Assembly: GCA_001586965.3 (NCBI GenBank)
Contig: LUCW03001649.1
Location: 20,001-67,500, forward strand
Reading direction: 5' to 3'
Length of the DNA stretch: 47,500 bases
Origin: Sphaeroforma sirkka
Taxonomy: Eukaryota > Opisthokonta > Ichthyosporea > Ichthyophonida
Part shown: one piece after another, positions 9,497 to 21,870 of the stretch
Position numbering within the stretch: position 1 is the first letter of the stretch
Layout: the number at the start of each line of letters is the position of its first letter
Notes under the pieces: generated by a model
The model's input: only the letters and a program-made list of their open reading frames with translations
Told to the model about the DNA's origin: nothing
Databases searched by the model: none
Translations under genes and position numbers: made by a program

Positions 9497-12400
9497 ATGG
9501 CCGGTACAGTTCTTCTGTTTCATTTCCCACCTGGCGTGGAGTCGATGGTGGTACGACAGGTGTTGGAAGCAAAGGAAGTGGTATACGAGGACTCTCTGTT
9601 GAATACCCTAATTGACGAAGATATTGCTCCCTGGTACATTGAGGAGCTTAACGAGAAGTATGTATACACAATGATCAAACACAAAAAAAAAATATCAATA
9701 AGGATGCAGGTATCTTCCTGCATGCATGTTGAAATTATATATATATACATATGTACATTAAAACCTACACACAAAGCCACAGACACATACACGCACTCAC
9801 GTTGACAAGGGAAGACGGAGGCACAAACACACACAAGAAAACACTCATATATATATATATTATTCGTGTGTTTGTGTACATATAGGAGTAATTATGTATT
9901 TAAGCATATATATGTGTGTGTGCGTGCGTGTGTGTGTGAGTGTTTGTGTGTGAGTGACAGTCGTTTGATAGGCTGGTATATATATATGTTCTTATATATA
10001 TATCATTACATATATTTTTAAAAGATTCATATAATTAAAATTATATATATATATATGTATGTATATATATATGGGTGGATGGATGGATGGATGGATGGAT
10101 GAAGAGCTGTATCTATAGATAAATAGATAAACTCATATTTTCGGATATATATTCTTATTTGTATTATATACATTTTCATTCATATTCATCTACTAATTGT
10201 TTGTCCTCCTATATTATCCGATGGTATTCTAAACCTTTTCAAGAAAAACTCGCATTATATAGCTTATTTGCTTTTACAAGCAAAGATACCAGATTAGTTC
10301 TTAGAGTCTATGTATCAGTTCGTATCTAATTCAGTGCGAGAAATAGCAAGGTCAGTTGCTGTATATATCTATAGCTCCCGAGTTTATGTTGCATAGATAG
10401 GGAGTTTACATCTATCTGATAAATGTAGCTATCCGAAGGATTCTTGGAGGTGAGTCTTGTAGGTGTACGTTGGAGTCCTTTTTGCTTTGTAAGTACACTA
10501 CATTTTTTTAACTGTTTTTGGGTCATATACCAACCTGCAGCGCCGATGTGCCAACTCTTGTGCACGGCAAGAAAGTGATTACAGATGTCCACTACATTTG
10601 CTCATATATCGAGAAGAACTTCCCGGAGCCCTCCGTCGTTCCAACAGATGCTACTCAGTCGGCTGAGAACACTGACTGGACAAAGGTGTGTTTAGGGATA
10701 CGGATGTTGGTTTAATTGTGCGGGTCTGTGGATGAAATCTTGTGCATGTGTATCAAATTGTACGGACATGAGTAGTCATCTGATTTTCCCGAGTGTATCG
10801 GCCTACATCATTCACTGCATTCTGGTCTCGCAGTGTGTTCCGTGAGGGTTTGCCAATACAATTTTATCAGCATGGGACGGTGCCCGATAATATATTGATA
10901 CGAAGTGACCTATCTCTGCTATAACCAGGTGTACTCACTAAATACATCTTACCCTCCAGCGATGTCTCAGTATGGCGAAATCAGTTCTCTATCGGAAACA
11001 GTCTGGCGTGGCTCGTTATATGACGATTGATAAGCTGAGGCAAAGGTGTGTACTGTACCCACATATTGCGTTGTTGATTATCATGTGATGTTTTCTTAAG
11101 CTATGGTGCAGAGAAGTTCTACAGAGTTCAACGTTGCGAGTGGAATCAAACGTATCTACTTGGCAGTACGGATCATCGTCTCAGCTCACTTCCTTGTCTG
11201 TAATTGAATTTTGTATCATGGTATTCGCTAAGAACAGTTGTATCGTTGCCCTTCAGGTTAGGTGTGGCTACACAACATAAAAAAGACAATCCAGCACTTG
11301 CAAGTACATACGACAATGTGATCAAAAAGACTCAGCAACTGATTAACGATCTGGACGACGATAATGTTTCGAGCCAGGTAAGTACTCGGATCAGTCTGAT
11401 TAATATGAAGAAATTTACATAAGTGCTGTTGAATTGTGTCGAGCTGATACGGTTGTTTATCATGTATAGCTTTGTATTGTGATTTATACTCTTATTCACT
11501 AGTGCTTCATTGTCAATTATAGCACTATTGTCAATTATAGCACGTGGATATACCTAATATGGGTACTAAAGTCCTTCATTGTTAATTATAGCACGTGGAT
11601 ATGCCTAATATATGGGTACTTGCCTACCCATGTGTACATGTAACTAGGTATAGGACGCAATCGATGTTTTCTTTCAAAGTTCTCAAGTCTCTGAATCCTA
11701 AACCTCTTTTTAGTGGCTATTTCGCTTCTTCAGTTCACATACATCGCTTGTGCCGTACACGCAGAAAATGGAGGAACTCGAGGCATTCCTAGATGAACTG
11801 GATCTTCACTTGAAACAAAAACAGAACATGGTTGGTGGTACATTTACTTTGGCGGATGCCGCGTGCATAGCATTGTTGCGTCACTTGGAAGTGAGTCGGT
11901 TATCTGGTTTGTGGGTTGATGGAAAGAGACGCAGCATTGCAAGGTATGTCGAGGCACATAGTAGAGATAAACCAATTTTTATACCAAGCATGTATACGCA
12001 CATAGTACAGACAAAACAATGTATAGAACAAGCATGTATACACACACCAAGGTATGTCGATGCACATAGTACAGATAAAACAATGTATATAAAAGCATAT
12101 ATACGCACATAGTAAGACAAAACAATGTATAGACCAAGCACGTATACGCACATCAAAGTATGTCGATGCACATAGTACAGATAAAAAACAAATATACCAA
12201 GCACGTATGCGAATGGTGTGCGTACATCCTTTCTCGCCAAGTGATGTTGTGGCTGCACACAACTCCCGTGATAGCAGTACCACCCCCCATTATATCTCTT
12301 ACGATGAACAAGCCGCGCCTGTTATTCATATGACTGGGCTACCCCCCATTATATCTCTTACGATGAACAAGCCGCGCCTGTTATTCATATGACTGGGCTG

Positions 12401-13017
12401 TATAACTCGTATGTCTCTAACAACCTACACGCTCTGGGAATCCCGCCCGGCCTCCAGGTACTACCGTCGCCAAAAGAGCAGCCATCCGTTTGGCGCGGCT
12501 ATTGAAGAGTATCCGATGACGTTGGATCTTATTCTGCCTTCCCTGGTATCAACTGGAAAGCGAATGCTGCATAAAAAGGTACTGGATTGAACAGTCATGG
12601 TGTATGGTGACCACTTGTGTCTTTAGGGTTTGGAGTTTTATCTTATTCTGCCTTCCCTGGTATCAACTGGAAAGTGAATGCTGCATAAATAAGGTATTTG
12701 GCTGAACAGCTATGGTGTATGATAGCCACTTTGTGTCCTTAGGGGTTTTAGTGTTTTAGATCTGTGCTTAGCTTACACTGATACGTTCACTCTGCCAAGG
12801 CAGTTTCTATTGCTTGTCCGGGATACTAAGTTATCAGGTCTAAAGAATGGCAGAACACAAATCGAGATTCTCTCCCGTTTTCCCATGTTGACAGTCCATA
12901 TTTTTGCCTTGTCAACAGCCAACTCAGGCGGCACTGGTAGGTGTAGCGGCTGTACTTGGAATCGGATATCTTCTCAGGGGGGCCAGCCCCAACGCACCTA
13001 TCATAGTTTATTTTTAG
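9497..13017 (+). CDS. GDAP1-like GST-fold protein with C-terminal membrane anchor
   Basis: Seven exons give 303 aa: 9497-9657, 10541-10685, 10960-11045, 11257-11377, 11765-11943, 12458-12578, 12919-13017; all GT-AG and in phase. The N-terminal half is a thioredoxin-fold GST domain with the usual NADVPTLVHGKKVITD segment (about residues 54-69). The C-terminal GST helical domain has GGTFTLADAACIALLRHLE, then GLWVDGKRRSIARYY as in GDAP1 proteins. The last exon encodes a hydrophobic helix (AALVGVAAVLGIGYLL) followed by a short tail. GDAP1 family members are tail-anchored in the mitochondrial outer membrane and affect fission; the same location is inferred here. The linker between the GST halves (DNPALASTYDNVIKKTQ) matches the helical insertion that sets GDAP1 apart from ordinary GSTs. 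Introns 5 and 6 hold copies of the donor-side exon ends. Confidence 0.88.
9737..10102. repeat. Microsatellites in GDAP1-like intron 1
   Basis: Interspersed (TA)n, (TG)n and, at about 10073-10102, (GGAT)n tracts within the first intron. Non-coding. Confidence 0.85.
11937..12215 (+). repeat. ~108-bp tandem repeat carrying donor copies (GDAP1-like intron 5)
   Basis: The real donor of exon 5 is GCAAG then GTATGTCGAGGCACATAG at 11944. The same context recurs as CCAAG then GTATGTCGATGCACATAG at 12052 (108 bp on). It recurs again as TCAAA then GTATGTCGATGCACATAG at 12158. Each unit also holds half-unit repeats of a GTATAGA(A/C)CAAGCA(T/C)GTATA motif. Confidence 0.85.
12282..12399 (+). repeat. Perfect 59-bp tandem duplication (GDAP1-like intron 5)
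   Basis: Copies 12282-12340 and 12341-12399 appear identical base for base, beginning ACCCCCCATTATATCTC and ending TATGACTGGGCT. Perfect identity implies a very recent event or an assembly artefact. Confidence 0.9.
12526..12757 (+). repeat. 114-bp tandem duplication of exon-6 end, donor and intron start
   Basis: The 3' part of exon 6, its donor (12579) and the next ~60 intron bases (12526-12639) are repeated at 12640-12757 with a few changes. In the copy the codon CGA has become TGA and the donor is AAG then GTATTT at 12694. The copy would truncate the protein if included, so the upstream donor is taken as the functional one. Confidence 0.88.
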
Positions 13018-13415
13018 AACGTGGCGATGTAGTTTATCGGCGTGCTAAAACCCTGAGGAGAGGGTAATTAAAAAAGAAGGAATACCGTGTTCAACTCTAG
13101 CGCTCATGGGACCTTAAAGAGGCTACAAAGCTTTCTTTTTTTCCGGATGCATGTATGATCTGCTTTGTACCTCGACTGAATAATATTGAGACATACACAC
13201 CTGTTCTTCTGAGCCATCAATTGTTTACCAAACAGCTCAAAACAGCTCAGCTTGCACTGCGGGCCAGGCAATATTGCTATCAGCAATAGAAAGTGCAAAT
13301 ATATGAACACGTGTGTAAGAGGAGCTCTTGAGCAAGTGCGCGGTTATAAACCTATTTACATATATATATGTATCTGTGTGTAAGTGTTTGCATATGTACA
13401 TGTATATGTATTATC

Positions 13416-13420
13416 AAATA

Positions 13421-13466
<46 letters not shown>

Positions 13467-13501
13467 GTGCGTGTGTATGCACATGTATGCATATTTGTAT
13501 T

Positions 13502-13549
<48 letters not shown>

Positions 13550-13581
13550 CATACACACACATATCTCTGTATATGCAAACG

Positions 13582-13625
<44 letters not shown>

Positions 13626-13848
13626 GCATACATATGTGTATGTATATATATACATATACATACACATTCCATTTTAGTATTTCATCATCATTATATATAC
13701 AGATTTTTATATGTGCTGCATATATATATATATACATACACAATACATATATATACATACGTATGTTTATACGTTTTTATATAAAGCATATCATTGTGCA
13801 TGTACATATATATAGATATTATATATATATACATATATACATATATAC

Positions 13849-13920
<72 letters not shown>

Positions 13921-13956
13921 ATATAGTATATTATCGTACACATATATAGATATTTT

Positions 13957-14016
<60 letters not shown>

Positions 14017-14020
14017 TGTT

Positions 14021-14051
<31 letters not shown>

Positions 14052-14060
14052 GTATAGGAA
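13416..14060. repeat. Large (TA)n microsatellite cluster
   Basis: Several long runs of alternating TA broken by short CATA/TGTA segments. Long Tyr-Ile ORFs on both strands here are by-products of the repeat. Confidence 0.97.
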
Positions 14061-15477
14061 TATATATGTGTGTGTGTTTGTCTATATCCATTGACAAGTA
14101 TAATATGTGTTTGTATGAAATAAAATGTAGCATCTATTCATTGCCATAAAGTTCGGGAAAACAGGATGGGAAAACAGGACTCACTTGCGACCTTCATGCT
14201 CAATTGCCGTTCGCGAAGAATTTTATTCAAAATATGTTGCATCATGCGCCCCAGATATCGTAAAGCGAATCACTCCAAATTATACATACTTATGCATTTA
14301 TTTATATATTATTTGAGCTTCTGTTTCTGGCCTTCAACTTTCATTTAACTATTCATAGCCGGTTGCTTTGGCCAATATAGCTAAATGGAGATCGATTCCT
14401 CACTATATCATATGATTGGAGAGCATTCTCATCTATTCTACGTCAACTCGGTAGTCAATCACTGACTTCTAACCTTTAGGTCATAGACACAGCGGTCTCA
14501 TGCGACGAATTGCTTTCTCTGATGATGCGATTATTCATACCATCATGCGTACCTGTAGGCAAAGATGGCGTACAAATCAAAATTCATTGAAGCTTCAATG
14601 CGACATTTCCATCAGAAGAATGAGCGCTTCCAGATCGCAAGCTCGCAGTCAAAGTGGCTGTGTTGAATTCTTACAACTCGGGAAACATCTGCTTGTTTGT
14701 GTCTATGTGGCAGTATCATAAATGGCACGGGCCGATCTTTTAGAACCCTAGCGGAACAATTCCGTGAATATGCCTTCGCGGAGCCAAATTGGAGATTGTA
14801 GCAGCTTGGTAACTCATTGTCATGTCTTCCTCATTGCGTAGCCACCACTAAACTCGGGACCCTCCGGCGTCCATGGCACATGACGTTTCTAATCAAGAAG
14901 GTCCTATACTACTGAAGCATTCAATCGAGGTCACCAGTTAAAGTGGATACGCCCGTACTTTTGTGCTCTGGTTGTGTGGTTGTACTACTCGGTACTTGAA
15001 GCGTGAGAGAAATCGATCGTAGGACATTGCTGTTTAGCCTTCATCTATTAGCCAGTACGCGTTCTGTTCTGTTGTATGACATCGGTTCCAATCTTTGGAA
15101 TCGCGTTTGTATGTCAGACGGACATCGCAGCCACTGCCCCTAACTGTCATCCTCATGTAGCTGGCGCTAATTCGCGATCCAATAGATATCTACCCGGTGC
15201 CCCGTGCCTTGTATAATCTATTCTGATGTCATCGATCCAAAACTAAGAGGTGGGCATTGTACTTCCGCAGGTGACAGAATACGGGGCGTTTACTGAAGGC
15301 AATCAGCTTGGTATACGCAGGTAACTGAGATACTGGGGATCTGCTGACTGACCGAAACGCTGTATGTCTGCAGCTGGTGAAGAAGTGAGTCCCTGCCGAT
15401 ATTTGATAGTGAACCTTCGCAAGCGACTAAACTCTGGGTATTGTAGGTACTGCAATGGCTGGTATTGACGGCTGTGA
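14061..15477. other. Region without a recognised gene
   Basis: Mixed-composition intergenic DNA between the TA cluster and the 3' end of the arrestin-like gene. A possible short frame at 14565-14666 (begins MAYKSKFIEAS) follows a plausible acceptor, but nothing around it supports a gene. Confidence 0.4.
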
Positions 15478-18400
15478 TCAATCCATGTACTCGGATACAT
15501 GGGTAACGGGCAACTGCGCCCTCAGCACAGCTTTCTGGCCTATTCCGTCGTTCACGATGGCTTTGATGTTCACAAAATACTTGGTAGATACTTCGAACTT
15601 CTCGCACGCAAAGTCAAATGTCGCACCGAGTTCATATTTGGTCTTGGGAGTGGCATGCTCCCCTTCTCCTTCCACAGATTTGCACACGCGATGGGCCAAG
15701 TTATATGGAAAACCTTTAACATCAAACCTGAAGTCGGCATCTGACGGATGGAGAACCATTATCAAATCGATGTTTTGCTCCTTACTGTCTACAATCTTTT
15801 GAGTCTTCTGAAAATCACTGTAGTAGCGTAATCCCTCCGGTCGGTTGTACTTCTTTCGCATCTCGTGCGGATAGAGTATTCTGTTTGTGGCATGAATGGT
15901 TCGCAATGAGTTGGGCTACAACACGAGGAAGCTAAGGATAAACATCCATACCATGAATCAATGAGACCGTATATCTGCAAAACATCACGTGCCGGTATTC
16001 ACGTTGTACAGCAATGATGCCTAAGCAAGACTTTCAGAAAACCAAACTTACTTGTTTGCAACCTCATCCATAGCACTCTTTGTGTTCGAAGAATCAGTCT
16101 CTCGCGCCCTGGTGGATAACCGCCGCAGAGGTGAAACAGATTGCAACAACGCACGAGCAGGTACAACCTCCGCCTGAGAATCGATGGAATTAATTTGTAA
16201 GTAATTATGTACGATACGCCAACTAACTATATCTATGCGTCCGAATAAAAAGAAACAGAAGATCCAAAAGAGATTATCCAAATACACCGGCGATACCTTG
16301 ATTGCGCTATCATCCGGCTGCACAAAACATCTCAGCTCCTGTCGACACTTCACTTGAACGGACTGCGAAGAAGATTCTTGGAATGAGTCAAATTTCCCAA
16401 CATGTGACAATACAACGCGAAAGAGGGTCAACTATTCACAGAAAAAATACAAAGCACTACTCACCTCAATCCTCCTGCCAGCCGGGTTGTTGAGATTGAC
16501 ACTGACCCGGAGTGGCTCCTTATCGTCTCCAAACGGAAGCATACTACAAGAAATGTATATGTTCAGCGATGAATTAAGATATAGAACTATATCCAGGCAG
16601 TTGTTCATGAGATGTGACACCTTACAAATACCGAGGCAACAATCATCTTAAATTAAAGTTGGGTTGAATGGCACAGTACGCAGATGAATGGAAGTATTTT
16701 CAAAACCAAGATAACGATATACATCGCGGATGAACATACCTATCACACTGTGCCGTCATGCTCAATTCTTTCTTCCCCACAACAGTAGTTTCTGCAGATG
16801 GATATTGAGAAACAATTTGAGTGAAAAAAATATAACCACAGGCGGAGACCTGGCCTGCAAACGGATCGCAGCATAGAATAGCAAGTAGAACGTACTATAC
16901 ATCATACAACCTCATATAATATGAACACTGTCCTGCAGTCCAAAATGTAAATTTACCTGCAACCGGCATTGTACTACGAAATACATCCGTTTCATGATCG
17001 AACACAGTCTCGCACAGTAGAATATTAGCTGTATCCGATATGCTGACAGCAGTCCCCAAGAACTTCTCGACTACAATATTTAGTTTATACTCTATCTGCG
17101 TGGGTAAGAAGAAATTATAGGTCATATTGCTGTAACCAACACAAACAATATTACTCTTGCCCTGAAAGTGATATCCCATCTATCGAACTAGAGTACGATT
17201 TCAGCTGAACACACATTGAACTGTATGACACGCATATCCCAGCAGGTAAATCTTGTAGCACAAATTAGCGCATTGAATTTGTACCTTGTATCGTAAGTCG
17301 GGGGAATTCCAAGCCATGGTAGGCGGTCCCTCTGGAACATCAACGACCACTGGAATCGAATATCTACATTGGATGAGATTAAGATTGAACTGTAATTAGA
17401 AGAATTTTTAATATATTCGTATAATAAGGCAGATCAGTCATACGCGACGCATAATATACCATTCGCATCTGACTTCGGATAACTACATTGAAAATAATAC
17501 AACATACCTTCCTACCCCAAATTTTCCTGGATTTTCTCGTATCGGATGCCTGCTCATAACTATCTCATGGTTGTCTTTCTTTGTAATCATTGTGCACGTG
17601 ATAACCGCATAAATTCGTACATATTCGAAGCCATTGTGTACTTGCATATCAATCACAGCGTTAAGGCTATCGCCCGAGCGAAGTCTGCGATTGGCCGAGT
17701 GCGACAATACTGTCGTTGCCAGGTTTCTGTGGGAATAGGAATTAGCAATTTAAAATATATTCAGCACAGCGTATATTATATCACAACGTGCTACTAGTTG
17801 GGCGATTTCATAAACTCGTGCCATTTTGGCTCTATAGCCTTCATTGCACCCTATGAATACCATCGCATCGGTGCAACCATACGAATTCCAGACCACTGAT
17901 GATGGTAGCATGAAGGGGAAGTGTTAAAGCATGTACATCCTTCATAAGTACATCAGTAAAATTCGACACAAGCACTCTTGTCGCAATATTTGTACGTCAT
18001 GTATTGACGACAACCTTTTGCAGCACATAAGCTCAAGTAGATTACAAAATACATACTTGTTCAGCTTTCTCATCGCCGTAAACTCCGTACTTTTCTCACT
18101 GGCCAATACAGCCGAGTCAAACGTCTCAGTCGACGCCGATAATTGCACAGTCTCAACGACATCTTCATCGGAACTCGAACCCGCTCCGCAATTGACCAGT
18201 GATCTGAACACAGAGCTCCCCGTATCATCTTGCTCGTGTGGTGTAGGTGCATCGGTATAGCTTGCTCTATTAGTAGGCGAAAAATTAGATTGCAAATTGG
18301 GCTGACTAGTTCCGCCACGATTGCGATTGATGGGTGACAAATGATCGTTACTTGAAGGGCCAGATCGCACGGCAGTGGGTCGCGAGGCACTGTAGCCGTA

Positions 18401-18556
18401 TGGTATATCTAAATTTGCACCTGAGCTTACTAGGTCATTGTTTAGACTAACACTGCGTGTACGTGTAAGAAGGGCTTGTGTATGAGCTTGTATACTTCTC
18501 CTGGGAGTGACCGAGTGTGGCCTACTCATCAAATTAGCTAGAGCAAAGTCTGCCAT
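15478..18556 (-). CDS. Arrestin-domain protein with serine-rich N-terminus
   Basis: Nine exons on the minus strand give 552 aa: 18556-18057, 17726-17508, 17363-17285, 17095-16957, 16791-16740, 16543-16465, 16362-16297, 16173-16052, 15880-15478. Phases match at every junction. Residues 1 to about 165 are Ser/Asn/Pro-rich and probably disordered. Then comes an arrestin N-like beta sandwich (SGDSLNAVIDMQV; RYSIPVVVDVPEGPP; IEYKLNIVVEKF) and a C-like sandwich (LRVSVNLNNPAGRRIE; SVQVKCRQEL). A long polar insert follows, then the final strands (TKYFVNIKAIVNDG...VLRAQLPVTH). Arrestins and alpha-arrestins are cytosolic adaptors linking receptors or transporters to endocytosis or ubiquitin ligases. 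I see no PPxY motif, so a ubiquitin-ligase link is unsupported. The exon 4 start has an alternative acceptor upstream (about 17160) in the same phase. A Vps26-like member is possible. Confidence 0.7.
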
Positions 18557-18719
18557 CGTGTTTATGCTAATGATAACAAGCCGTGTTTGTAATTAAATAA
18601 TGTATTTTCTACTTCAATGCTACGATGTCGTCCCACAACAAGGCAGAAACGTCACAGGATTATTCTTAGTGTGATGCAAGAGACCTAATGAAAACACAGT
18701 GGTATGCTCCTTGATAAAA
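18557..18719 (-). promoter_or_regulatory. 5' flank of the arrestin-like gene
   Basis: Upstream of ATG 18556. It is AT-rich with no recognised motif. The palindromic site noted at 18780-18792 lies just beyond it. Confidence 0.3.
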
Positions 18720-19365
18720 AGTGAGAGTGCGAATTGTGAACACTCATCAACAGTTCCAACACTCTTCGACCTTCGCGGCTTCGAAAGTTCGATGGCTTTG
18801 TCTGACCCTGTGTTGTGAATATTTTTTCCCGGTTTTCCTGATGTTTTTTTATTTTTATTTCTACAAAAGAAGAGAAGCGAAAATTTTCGTATGTATTTAT
18901 TGGTTTTTATTTACCATTGCCACATTGGGGGCCCTGCCCTGAAGTTCTGGACGGTGGACAAAACCGAATACAACTAAATACACAGAAATTGGGACTGTGG
19001 ACAGACCCAGAAGTCCCAGATTGATGGATTGTCCCAGACGAGAAATTTAGGGTGCCAGATAGGGCTGAATATGTCTACACGCTACAGTCTACAGTTTACA
19101 CTCTACACTCTACAGTCTACACTCTACTACGTACTGTATACGGTCTACAGTAGATTACAGAGCGCACTACAGTCTACAGCCTACACTCTACACGCTATAC
19201 ACTCTACAATCTTACAGTCTACAGTCTACACTGTCACTCTCCAGTCTACACTCTCTACTACTCAGTAGTTCGCCTCGCACTTCGCACTTCGCAGTCTCTT
19301 TCAAGTTTTAAGTCTTGCCCCTAATAATTAAATTTTCTATACATTCGAAATTTTTAATAAATAAA

Positions 19366-19389
19366 GAGTAGAAAGTGAGCTTTCTACTC
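19366..19389. other. Perfect 10-bp stem, 4-nt loop hairpin
   Basis: GAGTAGAAAG - TGAG - CTTTCTACTC. All ten stem pairs match. It sits inside the repeat block. Confidence 0.8.
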
Positions 19390-19682
19390 CAAGGGGATTC
19401 TACCTCTTTTTATTATTTTAAAACAAAACGCCTAGGCCCGATGTGCGCGGTCCGCCTCTCTCTTTTTCAGTTTGTTTTCCTCTCTCACTTATCTCTCTCT
19501 CTCTCTCTTGTTGTGTGTTGAGTGTTGAGTGTTTTAAGTTGAGACTTGCGAGAGACTCCTCTCATTCTTGTTGTTGTGTTGTAATCTTGTACTTTTTACA
19601 CTACATACTCAATTACTCATAGTACAGTAAGACGTAGATACACTACTAAATATAATCTTAAAAACTTTACAGTGAAAACTCC

Positions 19683-19703
19683 GGGGGGGGCGGGGTGGGG
19701 GGG
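19683..19703 (+). other. G-quadruplex-type G-run cluster
   Basis: Runs of 8, 4 and 7 G separated by single C and T bases give at least four G3 tracts in 21 bases. Intergenic. Confidence 0.6.
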
Positions 19704-21870
19704 TTAGAATTCGGTGTTGAAGTTTGAACTGTGGATTGTGGAAAGCTAATCGATAAGCTCCATTTAAAAAAGATAAGCATCAAATATGCTCCATAATCCA
19801 TACTACTACAGAGACTAGAGAGTAGACTCAAAAGTCTCAGACTCAGAGTGACAGTCGGACTGACAGTGAGAGAGAACGATTTTTTTTTGCGTTCTCCTAT
19901 TGAGCATACAAAATAAAAATAAAATAAAAAAGCTGCGGGCTGCGGGCCTGCGCCCTGCGGCCCTCCTGCACACTTCTCTTCTCTTCTTGTTGTAAATATA
20001 ATACAATTTTACATATGTGAAAAATACGATCCTACAAACACAAGTATAAATCACCAATCGGCAATCGTCAATCCACCACATGGCACACCTCTCACCACTG
20101 ACAGAGTTGCACAGTTCCTTCATGCACACTATAATACACAATACTAAAATAGAAAATGAAATACACAGTTAAATACACACAATCATAAATACATACTTGT
20201 AAAAAATATTTAAAAAAATATAAAATAGTGACAACTCCTTCTTGCCTCTTCGAGTCTTCGACTCCTATTTATTTACACTTCAGAAATTCGGAGTTTCAGT
20301 TCAGACTTCAGGCTTGTTATATAATAAAAGCTGACCGTAAACGTTTTTTATTTATTTATTTATAAACGGTCAACCGGAAACCGTTTTGAGGTTAGCCTTG
20401 GCCCTTGGGCCCTGGACTGGCACCAGGTCTGTGACTCCTGTCGCTTTTTCTTTTCCTTGTGGACTCTGAGGAGTAATAGAGCTTGAATATTTAATTTTCA
20501 TAAAAATAAGAGGATATATGATATTGTAATGTAGATTGTTTCTCTGTGTACCCGATCTGATTTAGCTCCATCACTCAATTAGATTACAACAATCTAATCG
20601 CCGAATCCGCATTCGGCAGTGCAACTGCACTGTGGCCAGCCTGCCAGCCCCAGGGCGCCCAGCTAACGTTATTACGGTCGGGCCCTCACATAGAACATGA
20701 CCGTAAACGTATGCATACTTTTATTATAATTTATAAACAATTGATCGTTAATTGAGGGCAAATTTATAACCGAAATTCTAATATATTGCACTTCGAATTC
20801 CGACCTATTTGGAACGAGTATGTTGCAAATTTATTGTTTACAAACGAATGTGTTGTGCGAAACGGTCAACCGGAAACCGTTTTGAAGCTAGACGCCCAGG
20901 CCCCAGCGCCCCAGTAGAGGGGTCCTGGGCCCTTGGCTGCCCTACCTTAGACTCTCGAAGTGTTGGAACCTCTGGTGACCTGGTCACCTCTAATTTGGAT
21001 TTTGGAGTCTTGCGCCTTGGGGCTCGTTGGGGACTTGGGACCCTGGAGGTGTCCATGAAGCTCTCAGACTCTGGAACTATATATAGCAAGAGAGAGAGAG
21101 AGAGTTATTCACACACACAAAGAGTCAGAGAGCGCTAGGAGAGGAGAGACACAGGCAGACAGCCATTGGCGTCGTAGTTTCAACACCTCGGGGCTCGGGA
21201 GCCCCGGCCTGGTATGAGAGGTCGCGACTTCTAAAATACCAAGTAAAAGACCGTCGCGACATGTCATCTACTAGATGTCGTCTACAGGGTTGTCTATGTC
21301 AGTCCACCTTTTTGGGGTTCAGGTGCACCGGTCCAAGCTCGCTTATATTATCGTGCTATTCTGAAAAAAATATCTGATTGGTCATACATATATTTTTTCA
21401 GGACTAAAAAGTGCACGTTCGACTTGACCAAACGACATGGTAAATAATATTTTTATCAATGGGAGACTGAGAGGTTGCGAGTCAAGGCATGGGCTGTGGC
21501 CTTTTTTTTTCCGTTGGACAATATTTGACAACACGTTTTGCCTATACGCGATAAACTAGACGTAAACAAAAAGTTTTGTTTTTTAAGCGTTTTTTAAAAA
21601 GTATATCGGGGGCAAATCGACCATGAAATTTTTCCAAATTTCCACCTGATAAATTTGTAAACCTATAGGATTATATTTAGAATAAAATTTTAACGTAAAC
21701 GCTTGTTTATTTATTTGCGTTCTAACGGGAAACGTAATGAGGTCAGGACCTAACCTCCCATGGTCACCAGGCCTCATTTCTCTATTTTTTTTAAAAATAT
21801 ATCGAGCGAAATATGCCGGTTCCACAGACCACAGCTTACATGGCATCAACATGTTCCGGTTTTCCACTCA

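Larger units (their letters stand above)
18720..21870. repeat. Low-complexity and dispersed-repeat block
   Basis: About 3 kb that differs from its surroundings. It contains a degenerate CTACAGT/CTACACT short tandem repeat (19075-19262), TC and TG runs, a G-run cluster (19683-19703), and several related modules built on GTAAACG plus TTTATTTATTTAT (20333, 20698, 21690). A hairpin block AACGGT-CAACCGGAA-ACCGTTTTGA occurs at 20365-20389 and again at 20861-20885. GC-rich patches (GCCC/GGGCC) alternate with AT-rich ones. No transposase or reverse transcriptase frame is visible. Probably nested non-autonomous repeats; the class is unknown. Confidence 0.6.

Noticed and set aside
13328..14149. 273-residue Tyr/Ile ORF and its antisense partners
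   Set aside because: Pure (TA)n microsatellite translation. The same applies to 34191-34808, 40246-41357 and 46638-46988.
14565..14666. 33-residue frame after an acceptor-like site
   Set aside because: Too short and isolated to support a gene.
20809..21138. 109-residue plus ORF with a GC-rich composition
   Set aside because: Lies in the repeat block, antisense frame also open, no domain; composition explains it.
21190..21260. Possible tRNA or SINE head around a GGGGCT/AGCCCC hairpin
   Set aside because: No A box, B box or cloverleaf could be built.
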